DNA from: Elusimicrobiota bacterium
GTDB taxonomy: Bacteria > Elusimicrobiota > Elusimicrobia > UBA1565 > JACRDR01
DNA length: 11,751 bases
Direction of reading: 5' to 3'
Assembly (NCBI GenBank): GCA_016212845.1
Contig: JACRDR010000462.1
Span: 1 to 11,751 of the forward strand
Shown piece by piece: positions 1 through 6,944 of this stretch (its first letter is position 1; every line of letters begins with the position of its first letter). Position numbers and translations under genes: made by a program. The notes beneath the pieces are model-generated. The model made no database searches and was not told the DNA's origin. It saw only the letters and a program-made list of their open reading frames with translations.

Positions 1-28
1 AAGACGCAACGTTTCGGCCGCAGGGGGG

Positions 29-748
29 CTATGGCTGTTTCGACTCCTTGCGCGACCGCTTCATCTCCGCGATCCCTTCCTTGACGTACGGGGCGCAGAG
101 CTCCTTGCAGGTCCCGCACGTGACATCGGGCAGTTCTTTTACCACGTATCGTTTCTTTTTGTGGTTGAAGGCGCACGTGCACTCGCAGCGCTCCTGGCGC
201 CGGTTGTACTGCTCGTTCGATTCCGGGTCCTCGTTGGCGATGACGCACGCCGCGCGCAACTCCTTCGCGAACTGCTCCCGCGCCACCTCGTCTTGCGGCC
301 CTCGGCGGTATATCTCCGTCTTCTTCGTCCTCGCGTACTTCCCCTCGGGGTCGACCGGGTCCCGGAACGCGACCGACTCGATGAGCTTGCCGTCGAGATC
401 CGTCCGGAACATCCAGCGATGCGCGTACCCGCTCTCCCTCCACCAGTGCACCATGAAGTAGCCGCGGGGCCGCCGCTTCTGGCCTTCGGCGGTCTTCAAC
501 GTGACGGAGAACCAAAAGCTCTCGTCCTTGCTGCTCTCGAACGTGAGGTTCTTCCCCATCGCGCCCTGGGGGAACAGGACCGCGACGGCTTCCTCATGCT
601 TCAAATCGGCTCCGTGCGCGAGAGCCCGGTCTTTGAGCAGCGGAAGCGCTTTCTCGGGCTCCCGCCCGCAGTCGATGGGAGCCGCGGCGGCCAGGCCCGC
701 CGAGCAAAGCACGATCAGGCCGAGGAGGCACGGCGTCTCGCGCGCCAT
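29..748 (-). CDS. Exported protein with cysteine-rich C-terminus, unknown function
   Basis: I do not recognise the family. The 239-residue product starts with a typical Sec signal peptide: a hydrophobic stretch at about residues 8-23 ending in an alanine run, with cleavage likely near residue 23. The mature part has a first cysteine at C27, then a polar, lysine/arginine/glutamate-rich middle with a tryptophan-containing segment (HWW, 101-103). The C-terminal end has a compact cluster: C188, C190, C192 (CxCxC), then C211, C214 and C218 (CxxCxxxC), plus C168. Eight mature cysteines in an exported protein suggest disulphides or a metal site. The reading frame stays open upstream to 784, but I chose the ATG at 748 because the extra N-terminal residues are arginine/proline-rich and would spoil the signal peptide. 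There is no Shine-Dalgarno before this ATG. A promoter-like element (756-784) ends 7 nt upstream, implying a leaderless or near-leaderless mRNA. It lies 202 bases downstream of the GHKL-like gene and looks independently transcribed. Confidence 0.8.
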   Translation of the reverse strand: MARETPCLLGLIVLCSAGLAAAAPIDCGREPEKALPLLKDRALAHGADLKHEEAVAVLFPQGAMGKNLTFESSKDESFWFSVTLKTAEGQKRRPRGYFMVHWWRESGYAHRWMFRTDLDGKLIESVAFRDPVDPEGKYARTKKTEIYRRGPQDEVAREQFAKELRAACVIANEDPESNEQYNRRQERCECTCAFNHKKKRYVVKELPDVTCGTCKELCAPYVKEGIAEMKRSRKESKQP

Positions 749-755
749 CGGGGGG

Positions 756-784
756 AGTATACGGCGCACGCCGGGGCGCCGCAA
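756..784 (-). promoter_or_regulatory. Putative sigma-70-type promoter close to a start codon
   Basis: Read on the minus strand, TTGCGG (779-784) and TATACT (756-761) are separated by exactly 17 bases, the ideal spacing for a housekeeping promoter. The -10 box matches 5 of 6 consensus bases and the -35 matches TTG. The -10 ends only 7 nt before the ATG at 748, so transcription would start at or next to the start codon. This agrees with the absence of a Shine-Dalgarno there. Confidence 0.5.
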
Positions 785-950
785 GCGAGGTTCACGACGA
801 ACTCGTGCATTCGACTTTATGGGAGGGCTAATGCTCCTGAAGCCCGACGCAGATGTCGCCCAGCTTTCGCGCGAGCATGCAGGGAGTATGGTCGTCGTGC
901 CGTCGTTCGTAAGGCGATCACGCGGCGCCAGCGCGGGCCGCTTAAGGAGC

Positions 951-2897
951 CTAGTCCGCTGCCGACGCTTCTGCCTCGTTGGACGGCCTTTGTCCGCCGG
1001 AAATGGGATCGAAGTACCAGTCGATGGACTTGCCGGTCGCGTTGGATAGCAGGCGCGCCGCTTCGACTATCCGGTAGGATGATCCCTGAGATCGGGAGAA
1101 CTCCAAGGCAGGATCGGACGTCTCGACGCGCAGATTGTAGGTGTTCTTGACCTTGTTGTCGTCGGAATCCTTGGATTGGCTTCGTGTCACGTGGATGGAG
1201 GCGATGTCCCTCTTGCCGACCTCGACCGACTTGGGCCAAGGAAACGCGAAGACGACCGCCTCGGAGGCCGTCGTCACTCGCGTTTCGATTTGATAATAGG
1301 CGGCCAACAATCCCAGGATCAAGAGCGGAGCAAGTCCGGAACTAAGCGCCGCGGGCATCGTATCCTGGCGGAGGTGACGCCCTCGGGCGAGGTGCCACCG
1401 GATCGAGCAGCCCGCGAGGGCGGCGCCGAACAGCGCGAGCATCGCAGCCTGTTCTCCCGGCGACGTGAAGACGGCTTGCTCGCCGAACGCCGGACCGAAC
1501 CCGTACGGCGTTGATAGCCACAGCCAAGTCAGCCCCACCGCCAGATTCCATGCGGCAAGGAGCCTCCAGGTCTCGTCGTCGTTCCAAGCCCGGCGGATGG
1601 ACTCGGCGGCGGTTTGCCCCGGAGCTATCGCGGAGCGGCGTGCGGGGCGCCTGCGGATCGACTCCGCCTCCCTTTCCAGGACGGCCATGGCTTTCTGGTA
1701 GGCTTTGTTGCGAACGACGGTCGCGCGGGATGCGTCGAGGACGAAATCCTCGGAGCTCAACTCGGCCCTGATCGATGGGTGCCCGGACCAGTCGGCGACC
1801 TCGACCAGGGCTCCGTCCTTATACAGAGCCACGCTCCCCGGTTCGATGTCTTCTGTGGTGGAGATGGTTGCCCGTATGCGGCCGTTTTCTCCCGAAATCG
1901 TCTTACGGCTATCCGACCGCAGGCGCTTCCCCTCGAGCCAGAGCTCGGTCGAGGCCAGGCCGAATCCGTCGCGGGCACTTTCGATGTATGCATCGACCTC
2001 GGGAATCACCCAGCGCTTCCAGGAGACGCGAATGACGGTGCGCGTTTCCGGTTCCGGTGCTGCGGCGCTGTCGCGGCCCGAGGTGTTGATCCGGAGCGCC
2101 CCCCGCCGGCCGCCTTGCCCCGACGCCACGTAAACCTCCGTTGGAGACAGGCGAAGAACCGAGAGTAGCCCGGCGGCGAGAGAGCGAAGGCCCTTCTCTT
2201 CGGACTCCTCCTCGAACAGGCCGCGGTACGGATCTTCGAGATGCGCTTCTTCGAGAGGCATGCCGTCGAAGGCCATTTCCAGCCCCCAGGCCGTGCGCCG
2301 AAGGTCGATGCGTCTGGCTCCTCGAGCGACCGCGCACCGGAGCCACTCCCGGAGGAAGCAGTCGGGCTTCGCCGTTTGAAAGTGAGCGAGTTTCTCGAGC
2401 GCTCGATCTCGATCCACTCGGATCGAACCGTGGGAGACTAGTTGGGGGGATTGCACGGCGGCCGAAGGGAGCGCGGCCGGCGGGGGTGCACGATGCTCCA
2501 CTTGGTGGCGGAATCCGAGATGCGTACCGGGCCTGTACACGCGGCGCCTGAGGGAGGGTAGGAAGCCGCGCCTCCAGACGACGGCGGCCGCCGCTAAGAA
2601 GGGAATCCAGCCCAGGAGTTGATAGGCCGGTGAAGCTCCGGCCGACTTCAAGGCGAAGGCGGCGAAGGCGCCCCCAGGGAGAAGGGAGGAGACGAACTGC
2701 ATCCAGCTTAGCGCGCTTCCGGCGGGCAGGCGTTCGCCGCGAAACCCAATCGCGGCGGCCGAAGTCATGATCGCGAAGCCACCCAGAAAGAGAGCGTAAC
2801 CGGAGATCGAGAGCCCTGGCCCTTCCGCGGCGCAACAGCAGAGCCCAATACCGGTCCCGAAGACCAGCGCGCAGGACGCGCCTAGTCGAAACGTCAT
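951..2897 (-). CDS. Membrane protein with degenerate Hsp90/MutL-like (GHKL) ATPase domain
   Basis: The 648-residue protein has N-terminal hydrophobic helices (about residues 8-24, 31-51, 63-83, 91-108), a large soluble region (about 155-440), further hydrophobic segments (about 446-462, 482-498, 516-534) and a C-terminal soluble domain (about 540-648). The soluble region resembles a GHKL ATPase. FLREWLRCA (181-189) lines up with the Hsp90 N-box FLRELISNASDA, and GARRIDL also fits the MutL N-box. DGMPL (211-215) sits where D-x-G-x-G-M is expected. GLRSLAAGLLSVLRL (236-250) resembles the MutL GFRGEAL...S..RL segment. The catalytic-type Glu is kept (E184), but the Mg-coordinating Asn is Cys (C188) and the next Asp is Ala (A191), so ATP hydrolysis is doubtful. 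The ATG at 2897 overlaps the stop of the upstream lipoprotein gene (ATGA), which favours it over an in-frame GTG at 2924. The homology call is by eye; a membrane-anchored pseudo-chaperone or sensor is inference. Confidence 0.7.
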   Translation of the reverse strand: MTFRLGASCALVFGTGIGLCCCAAEGPGLSISGYALFLGGFAIMTSAAAIGFRGERLPAGSALSWMQFVSSLLPGGAFAAFALKSAGASPAYQLLGWIPFLAAAAVVWRRGFLPSLRRRVYRPGTHLGFRHQVEHRAPPPAALPSAAVQSPQLVSHGSIRVDRDRALEKLAHFQTAKPDCFLREWLRCAVARGARRIDLRRTAWGLEMAFDGMPLEEAHLEDPYRGLFEEESEEKGLRSLAAGLLSVLRLSPTEVYVASGQGGRRGALRINTSGRDSAAAPEPETRTVIRVSWKRWVIPEVDAYIESARDGFGLASTELWLEGKRLRSDSRKTISGENGRIRATISTTEDIEPGSVALYKDGALVEVADWSGHPSIRAELSSEDFVLDASRATVVRNKAYQKAMAVLEREAESIRRRPARRSAIAPGQTAAESIRRAWNDDETWRLLAAWNLAVGLTWLWLSTPYGFGPAFGEQAVFTSPGEQAAMLALFGAALAGCSIRWHLARGRHLRQDTMPAALSSGLAPLLILGLLAAYYQIETRVTTASEAVVFAFPWPKSVEVGKRDIASIHVTRSQSKDSDDNKVKNTYNLRVETSDPALEFSRSQGSSYRIVEAARLLSNATGKSIDWYFDPISGGQRPSNEAEASAAD

Positions 2898-3481
2898 GGA
2901 GAGGCCGCCGGCATGTCCGCGCACAGCCGGGAGGTCAGATGCGAGACCGACTCGGCGATCACGGACTCGACGACCTCGATCTCGCCTCGACCGAGTTCAG
3001 CGATATTCAGCGGTGCGCCCGGTTTGCTCGCCACGAGCGCGAAGGGAAGAAGCCATAGGACCTTTCGGTAACGATGGTCGAATTCATAGCGGCGGGTGAC
3101 GCCGGCGCGAGTCGCGGTCGCTTCGACGCGCAGATTCACCGTGCCCCAGCATGGAAGCAGATTCAAGGTGGCCGCGCACGCCGCCAGCCGGAGGCGCGGC
3201 CAGCCCCCGAGACTCCAGTGGAAATCGAGCGCCACCTGGAGCTCGTTTTCCCCCGGAGGCGAGTCCTTGCGCGTCGAAAATCCCGCGTTTTGCAGTTGGC
3301 GCTCCGCCATTTGACGGTATTCCGGCGGCATCTTTCCGGTCAGTGAGTAGGTGCGCGGGCCGAGAGTTGAAAACGCGGGTCTTCCCGTCGCGTCGGAAGG
3401 TTCGGGGGAGCGGGATTTGATGTTCCAAGCGCAGCCATTTGCCGCCGAGCCGATGACTAGGACGAGGAAGAGTCGGAGCAT
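2894..3481 (-). CDS. Small probable lipoprotein, unknown function
   Basis: The 195-residue product begins with a short hydrophobic signal followed by SAANGC, with C17 as the probable lipidated cysteine. The -3 position is Ala rather than Leu, so the lipobox is imperfect. The mature region has the segment PPEYRQMAERQLQNAGF (52-68), typical of small periplasmic lipoproteins that pair a helix with a beta sheet. A second part contains two cysteines (C102, C111) and a hydrophobic stretch (about 141-152, VLWLLPFALVAS) that could be a membrane-embedded or buried segment. I do not recognise a named family. The start is well supported by GGAGG at 3489-3493, 7 nt before the ATG. The stop TGA shares bases with the ATG of the next gene, so this lipoprotein and the GHKL-like membrane protein are very likely made together and may act together at the envelope. 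Confidence 0.8.
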   Translation of the reverse strand: MLRLFLVLVIGSAANGCAWNIKSRSPEPSDATGRPAFSTLGPRTYSLTGKMPPEYRQMAERQLQNAGFSTRKDSPPGENELQVALDFHWSLGGWPRLRLAACAATLNLLPCWGTVNLRVEATATRAGVTRRYEFDHRYRKVLWLLPFALVASKPGAPLNIAELGRGEIEVVESVIAESVSHLTSRLCADMPAASP

Positions 3482-3565
3482 GATCGTTCCTCCGGTGCGG
3501 CGCTTCCATCCTGATTAAATGGATAGCGTGCCCGCCTCACGGAAAACTCACAAATACCGAGAGCT

Positions 3566-3586
3566 AACCGGCCTAGGTCGCCGGCT
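3566..3586 (-). terminator. Possible weak transcription terminator hairpin
   Basis: On the minus strand AGCCGGC and GCCGGTT form a stem of 7 pairs (one G-U) around a 7-nt loop, 15 nt after the stop of the CsgG-like gene. No T-run follows, so this is at best a weak or Rho-assisted terminator. The 120-base gap it lies in (3482-3601) also holds AT-richer sequence just upstream of the lipoprotein gene, suggesting a promoter there, but no convincing -35/-10 pair could be fixed. Confidence 0.25.
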
Positions 3587-3601
3587 GGAAGGATGCGGGC
3601 C

Positions 3602-4360
3602 CTATTGAGGGCCGATCAATCGGGCAGCGGCGTCCCGCGCCGTGGAGCGCACGAATCCCACGAGGCGCTCCACGGCCGACGAGCCGAGCAGCGCGCTGTC
3701 ATAGGCGTGCGGGTCGGCCAGAGTTCGGCGGGTTTCAAGGATCAGCGGCTTCTTCAGGTAGCTTAGGGCGCTGCGCGAGAGTTGGCAAGACCAGACGACA
3801 TCGCCTGACTCTACTCGCACCAAGCGGAGAGTAAGGTCGGCGTGGGGGATGTACGTGCCTACCCAGGCGCCGCCCGCGGTCTTGTTCTCGTAGCCCGCGA
3901 ACGCGTGGTTGACTTGTCCCAGCAGCACTGCGTCCGCCGCGGAGAGCTTGCCCACTTGCGCGGCCTCACGCGCGCTGACTAGTCCGGTGAGCTGCAGGCG
4001 CTGCTCGTCCAGCACGCGGGCGAGCTCTCGGCGCTCGATCAGCACGATGCCTCCAATCGCCGAGAAAGCGGTCTCCACCGCTGTCGTCGCGGCGGCGCCG
4101 TCGTCGGGTAGGTAGCGATACATGGGTTTTGGGGGAAGCCCGGCGGCGGGGGGCGGTTCGTAGGTTTCGGTCCTTCGCTCGGAGCTCGAGGCAAACGGAA
4201 GCACCGCGATCTTGCGAACGCCTTCGACCGCGGCTCCGCCTGAGGCGCAACCGCCCTGCATCTTGGGCTGCGGACTGAGCACGAGGGTCGGGCCGTGGGC
4301 GCAGGCCCCAAGGAAGTTCGCCGACACGAGCAACGCGAAGGCACGGGCAGGAGAAGTCAT
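3602..4360 (-). CDS. CsgG-family-like lipoprotein
   Basis: The 252-residue product starts with a lipoprotein signal peptide ending in FLGAC, with C20 as the lipidation site. After a proline-rich linker comes KIAVLPF (50-56), the usual opening strand of CsgG/LpoB-type domains. Then VLIERRELARVLDEQRLQ (106-123), LTGLVS, and AAQVGKLSAADAVLLG (133-148) follow, which is the signature order of CsgG-family proteins. The later LTLRLVRVESGDVVWS (176-191) is also typical. CsgG itself is an outer-membrane secretion pore for curli; many relatives are periplasm-facing outer-membrane lipoproteins of unknown job. No curli genes are visible nearby, so curli secretion is not inferred. An insert rich in proline (about 68-86) between the first strand and the helix is unusual. 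There is no clear Shine-Dalgarno; a TACCAT element lies 9 nt before the ATG but lacks a convincing -35. Confidence 0.8.
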   Translation of the reverse strand: MTSPARAFALLVSANFLGACAHGPTLVLSPQPKMQGGCASGGAAVEGVRKIAVLPFASSSERRTETYEPPPAAGLPPKPMYRYLPDDGAAATTAVETAFSAIGGIVLIERRELARVLDEQRLQLTGLVSAREAAQVGKLSAADAVLLGQVNHAFAGYENKTAGGAWVGTYIPHADLTLRLVRVESGDVVWSCQLSRSALSYLKKPLILETRRTLADPHAYDSALLGSSAVERLVGFVRSTARDAAARLIGPQ

Positions 4361-4434
4361 GCTTTGGGTATGGTAGGAACTTACGGGGGCAGTCCGGTGG
4401 GTGACAGGGCTTTTTCCCGTCTATGCTCCGAAAC

Positions 4435-4450
4435 CGACCCATATGGGCCG
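4435..4450 (-). terminator. Possible weak terminator hairpin after ferredoxin-like gene
   Basis: CGGCCC and GGGTCG flank ATAT on the minus strand, giving a 6-pair stem (one G-U) about 24 nt beyond the stop of the ferredoxin-like gene. Only a short GTTTCGG follows, with no real T-tract. It is the only structure I see in the gap between 4361 and 4473. Confidence 0.2.
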
Positions 4451-4473
4451 ACGAGGACCAACTTGGCGGGGAA

Positions 4474-4923
4474 TTACTTGGGTGACATCATCCCCGGGAC
4501 TTGGGGATTCTGCTTTTCGAAGAGGTTCACGACGACCGGGTCGGTGACGACCGGCTTCGTCGCGAAGTCGCGGAGATGGTCGGGCACGACCTCGGGGTTC
4601 TGGAAAGAGGCGTGATCGTGGTTGATCTGCGAGTCCAGGGAGGTGGTGTGGCCGGCGACCGCGGTCGTGGGGACCATGCGGATCGTGTCCCACGGGCAGT
4701 CCTTCGCGCACAGCATGCAGCCGATGCAGATGTCGTAGTTGACGTAAACACCCCAGTTCGTCGGGTCCTCGCCGAACTTCTCGATGCAGTCGGGGACCGG
4801 GCAGACGGCGATGCAGACCTCGCAGCCGGTGCAGGCCGAGAGGTTCACCACGGCCTTGATCTTGGCCCTGGAGGCGCCTTTAACGAGCGCGGCGCGCCGT
4901 GCGTCGTTCTGGGGAGCGGGCAT
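4474..4923 (-). CDS. Ferredoxin-like 2[4Fe-4S] protein
   Basis: The 149-residue protein carries two classic [4Fe-4S] motifs: C31-x2-C34-x2-C37-x3-C41-P and C66-x2-C69-x2-C72-x3-C76-P. As in bacterial-type ferredoxins, the fourth Cys of each motif should pair with the other motif's first three to hold two clusters. It is a small soluble electron carrier or an electron-transfer subunit; there is no signal peptide or twin-arginine motif, so it should be cytoplasmic. Unusual points are an additional cysteine at C46 (CPVPDC), an insert between the motifs (about 47-62), and a 70-residue C-terminal tail with several histidines (H92, H102, H104) that is not part of a standard ferredoxin. No oxidoreductase partner is encoded in the window. 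The ATG at 4923 has no Shine-Dalgarno; a strong promoter (4934-4962) ends 10 nt upstream, so the leader would be only a few bases. Confidence 0.9.
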   Translation of the reverse strand: MPAPQNDARRAALVKGASRAKIKAVVNLSACTGCEVCIAVCPVPDCIEKFGEDPTNWGVYVNYDICIGCMLCAKDCPWDTIRMVPTTAVAGHTTSLDSQINHDHASFQNPEVVPDHLRDFATKPVVTDPVVVNLFEKQNPQVPGMMSPK

Positions 4924-4933
4924 CTATAGGGGA

Positions 4934-4962
4934 AGTATAACAGTCTGAGGGAATTCGGTCAA
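4934..4962 (-). promoter_or_regulatory. Near-consensus sigma-70-type promoter for the ferredoxin-like gene
   Basis: On the minus strand TTGACC (4957-4962) and TATACT (4934-4939) are spaced by exactly 17 bases, each matching 5 of 6 consensus positions. It lies immediately after the response regulator stop codon (4964-4966), in the 40-base gap. Transcription would start about 3-4 nt before the ATG at 4923, giving an almost leaderless mRNA and making the gene independent of the upstream operon. Confidence 0.7.
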
Positions 4963-4963
4963 T

Positions 4964-5326
4964 TTATGTCAGCAATTCGTCCACCAGCTTCCCTAATAGG
5001 TCCCACTTGATCGGCTTTTGAAGGTAGCGTCTCGTCGGGCTTTCGGGGACCCAATCCTTCAGTCTTTCGGCCGGCATCGAGCTTACCAGGATGCAGGGGA
5101 TCTTCTCCAAATGAGGCTGATCGTCCATGCTCTTAAACAGCATCGGAGCGCCGCCGCCCGGCATCTGCATGTCGCTGACGATGAGATCCGGAGGCGACTT
5201 CCGCATCTCGATGACGCCGGTGTTGGCGTCGGTCGCCTGCGTGACGGTGTGCCCCTTGGTGGAAAGCATCAGGGCGATCGCGCCCCGCAGGGTCGAGTCG
5301 TCGTCGATGATCAGTACGCGTGCCAA
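4964..5326 (-). CDS. Single-domain response regulator (receiver domain only)
   Basis: The 120-residue product is a complete CheY-like receiver with no output domain. The acidic pocket is D8-D9-D10 (IIDDD), the phospho-acceptor is D52 (LIVSDMQMP), the conserved Ser/Thr is S82 or S83 (LVSSMP), and the invariant Lys is K104 in QKPIKW. It should accept phosphate from a histidine kinase that is not in this window and act by protein-protein contact. The frame stays open far upstream, but the start is the TTG at 5326: it puts the fold exactly at the N-terminus and is preceded by a strong AGGAGGAG. An ATG at 5356 is in frame but has no Shine-Dalgarno. The ribosome site begins inside the stop codon of the toroid-like gene, so the two are co-transcribed. 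It is last in the four-gene operon. Confidence 0.9.
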   Translation of the reverse strand: MARVLIIDDDSTLRGAIALMLSTKGHTVTQATDANTGVIEMRKSPPDLIVSDMQMPGGGAPMLFKSMDDQPHLEKIPCILVSSMPAERLKDWVPESPTRRYLQKPIKWDLLGKLVDELLT

Positions 5327-5328
5327 TT

Positions 5329-5336
5329 CTCCTCCT
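5329..5336 (-). promoter_or_regulatory. Shine-Dalgarno that decides the TTG start of the response regulator
   Basis: AGGAGGAG on the minus strand lies just before TTG 5326 and overlaps the last two bases of the upstream TAG stop. It is the strongest ribosome-binding site in this operon and is the reason for choosing a TTG start over the upstream ATG. Confidence 0.75.
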
Positions 5337-6942
5337 AACGATTGGCGAGCCAGCATAACAGGCTCGCGAGGTTGTGCTGGGTATAGTCGGTGCGAAGTTC
5401 CAGGACGTCGAGGCTGCGGCGGAATCCGCCGAGCGCGCGCTTGGGATCTTTGAGGTACATCGCGGTCTCGGGGCCGATCTGCGTCTGAATTTGGAACTCG
5501 AGGGCGCGCTCGAGAGAGGAGCGAATCTTCGCGGCGCGGGCTTCTTCCCCGAAATCGCGCGCGAGCCGGTAGGCGGCGCACAGGCCCTCCGCCCGCGTCG
5601 CCGCCGGAGTCGAGCGCGGCGGGCGGCCCCAACCCCAGCGCCAATCGGGCGGATCCCCGGGCGCCTGGTTCTGCGCTCCCAGGATCGAGTCGGCCAGCCG
5701 CATCGCGTACGCAGGATGCTCGGGCTTCGGCCGCTGGCGCTGAAGCTCATCGAGCCCCTGGAGCAGCCAGTGATCGTGCGGGAGCCGCGCGACCGGCACT
5801 TTCCGGTCGCGGGCTTCGCGCAGGAACCCGACCGCCCGCTCGGCGGCGTCGAGCCATTTGGCGTCGCGGTCGACCTTGTAGAGCTCGATCAACGCCAAGA
5901 TCGCCTGGCCGGAAAAGTAGTCCGAGCGGAACTTGCGGACCCGCCCGCTGGGATAGTCGACCTTGTGCGCGAAGTCGCCGTCGGAGCTCTGGGAGTCGAG
6001 CAGCCAAAGCGCGAGCTTCTTCATCGGCTCCTCGAAGGCCGGCTCCGGCGCGAGCTGGAGGCAGCGCGCGAGCGCGAGGACGCCCAGCGCGTTGCCTCCG
6101 AGGGAGACCGCCTCCTTCTCGACGAGGCACAAGCCCTTGCCCTTGGGGCACGGCTTGGCCTGGGCGAGCAGCCACGAAAGCGCGCGCTTGGCGGCCGCCA
6201 TCGCCGCCGGATCCGGCTTCGAGCGCTGCAGCTCGAAGAGCGGGAGAATGGAGCCCGCGTGACGGAGGAGGCTGTATTGGTCCGGCACCTTGTCGTGCAC
6301 CGGATCGTAGATGTACGTGAAGCGGCCGTCGGCTCCGATCGAGTCCTTCAAGTAGCGCGCGCCGCCGTCGACGGCCTCGTGAGCGCCGGCCTGGGTGATG
6401 GGGCGCGAGACCCGGTGTCCCCGGTAGAGGTTCAGGGGGCCGGCGTCGGACATAAATACGCTCGAGCTCAGGAACACGTACCTGGGCGAGGCGTCGGCCA
6501 TTCCCCGCGCGCCGAGCTGCTCGGGCAGCCAGAAGCCGGAATCGGTCAGCTCGCCTTCCATCGACGGGTCGAAAGCGGCGGGGCCGTCGGGCACGCGCGC
6601 CTTTTGGACGAGGTCGACCTTGAGCCACTTCCAGCCGTCGGGGCGGTTCTCGAGCTGGGCCGCGGCGCGCTCCAGCGCGTCTCGCGCGCCGAGCCCGCGC
6701 GCGTGGACGACGCGCGCCGGGCCGCCCATGCTGGCCGAGATGAACGCCACGCGCGGCGCGGCGTCTTTTTCGAACGGCTTGGGCAAGGCCGGGAGCTTCC
6801 AGCCCCGCAGGCGGCCGTCGATCGCGCGGCCGACGGCCTGCCAGTCGGCCGGCGAAGCCGAGATCGGCTCGCCGAGCCCTTCGAACGGAGATTGGGCGAG
6901 GACGGGCGCGGCGAGAACGAGGAGGAGGGCGGCGAGGCGCAA
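5335..6942 (-). CDS. Exported alpha/alpha-toroid-like protein, unknown function
   Basis: The 535-residue product starts with a short Sec signal peptide (hydrophobic 3-16, cleavage likely after VLA, residue 16). The N-terminal third (about 60-170) is a mixed domain. From about residue 185 to the end the sequence is a series of helical hairpins with recurring motifs: GGARYL, SLLRHAGS (224-231), GGNALGVLAL (282-291), SDYFSGQAILALIELY (340-355), a PAATRAEGL segment (446-454) and a final QHNLASLLCWL. Such repeats of helix pairs, with G/A at the turn, are characteristic of (alpha/alpha)6-toroid folds found in some glycosidases, polysaccharide lyases and terpene cyclases; a carbohydrate-related role is possible but not shown. 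Start is TTG 6942, only 2 bases after the peroxiredoxin TGA, with no Shine-Dalgarno; translational reinitiation is likely. No alternative ATG preserves the signal peptide. Confidence 0.8.
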   Translation of the reverse strand: MRLAALLLVLAAPVLAQSPFEGLGEPISASPADWQAVGRAIDGRLRGWKLPALPKPFEKDAAPRVAFISASMGGPARVVHARGLGARDALERAAAQLENRPDGWKWLKVDLVQKARVPDGPAAFDPSMEGELTDSGFWLPEQLGARGMADASPRYVFLSSSVFMSDAGPLNLYRGHRVSRPITQAGAHEAVDGGARYLKDSIGADGRFTYIYDPVHDKVPDQYSLLRHAGSILPLFELQRSKPDPAAMAAAKRALSWLLAQAKPCPKGKGLCLVEKEAVSLGGNALGVLALARCLQLAPEPAFEEPMKKLALWLLDSQSSDGDFAHKVDYPSGRVRKFRSDYFSGQAILALIELYKVDRDAKWLDAAERAVGFLREARDRKVPVARLPHDHWLLQGLDELQRQRPKPEHPAYAMRLADSILGAQNQAPGDPPDWRWGWGRPPRSTPAATRAEGLCAAYRLARDFGEEARAAKIRSSLERALEFQIQTQIGPETAMYLKDPKRALGGFRRSLDVLELRTDYTQHNLASLLCWLANR

Positions 6943-6944
6943 CG

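Noticed and set aside
749..950. Possible RNA gene or small gene in the 202-base gap
   Set aside because: I could not fold a tRNA cloverleaf. The only stem is GCGGC/GCCGC at 922-941 with a 10-nt loop, which is too weak to call. No short frame with a Shine-Dalgarno stands out.
161..1150. 329-codon open frame on the plus strand
   Set aside because: It spans the opposite strand of two minus-strand genes and the gap between them, with shadow-type composition.
1909..2835. 308-codon open frame on the minus strand in another frame
   Set aside because: It overlaps the GHKL-like gene and consists of Arg/Ser/Gly/Pro-rich sequence with no recognisable motif.
3602..4360. Assignment as true curli secretion channel CsgG
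   Set aside because: The domain order fits the family, but no curli subunit or accessory genes are near and the proline-rich insert is atypical, so only family-level naming is supported.
5327..5644. N-terminal extension of the response regulator frame
   Set aside because: It overlaps the end of the toroid-like gene and is arginine-rich shadow sequence. TTG 5326 with AGGAGGAG gives a complete receiver.
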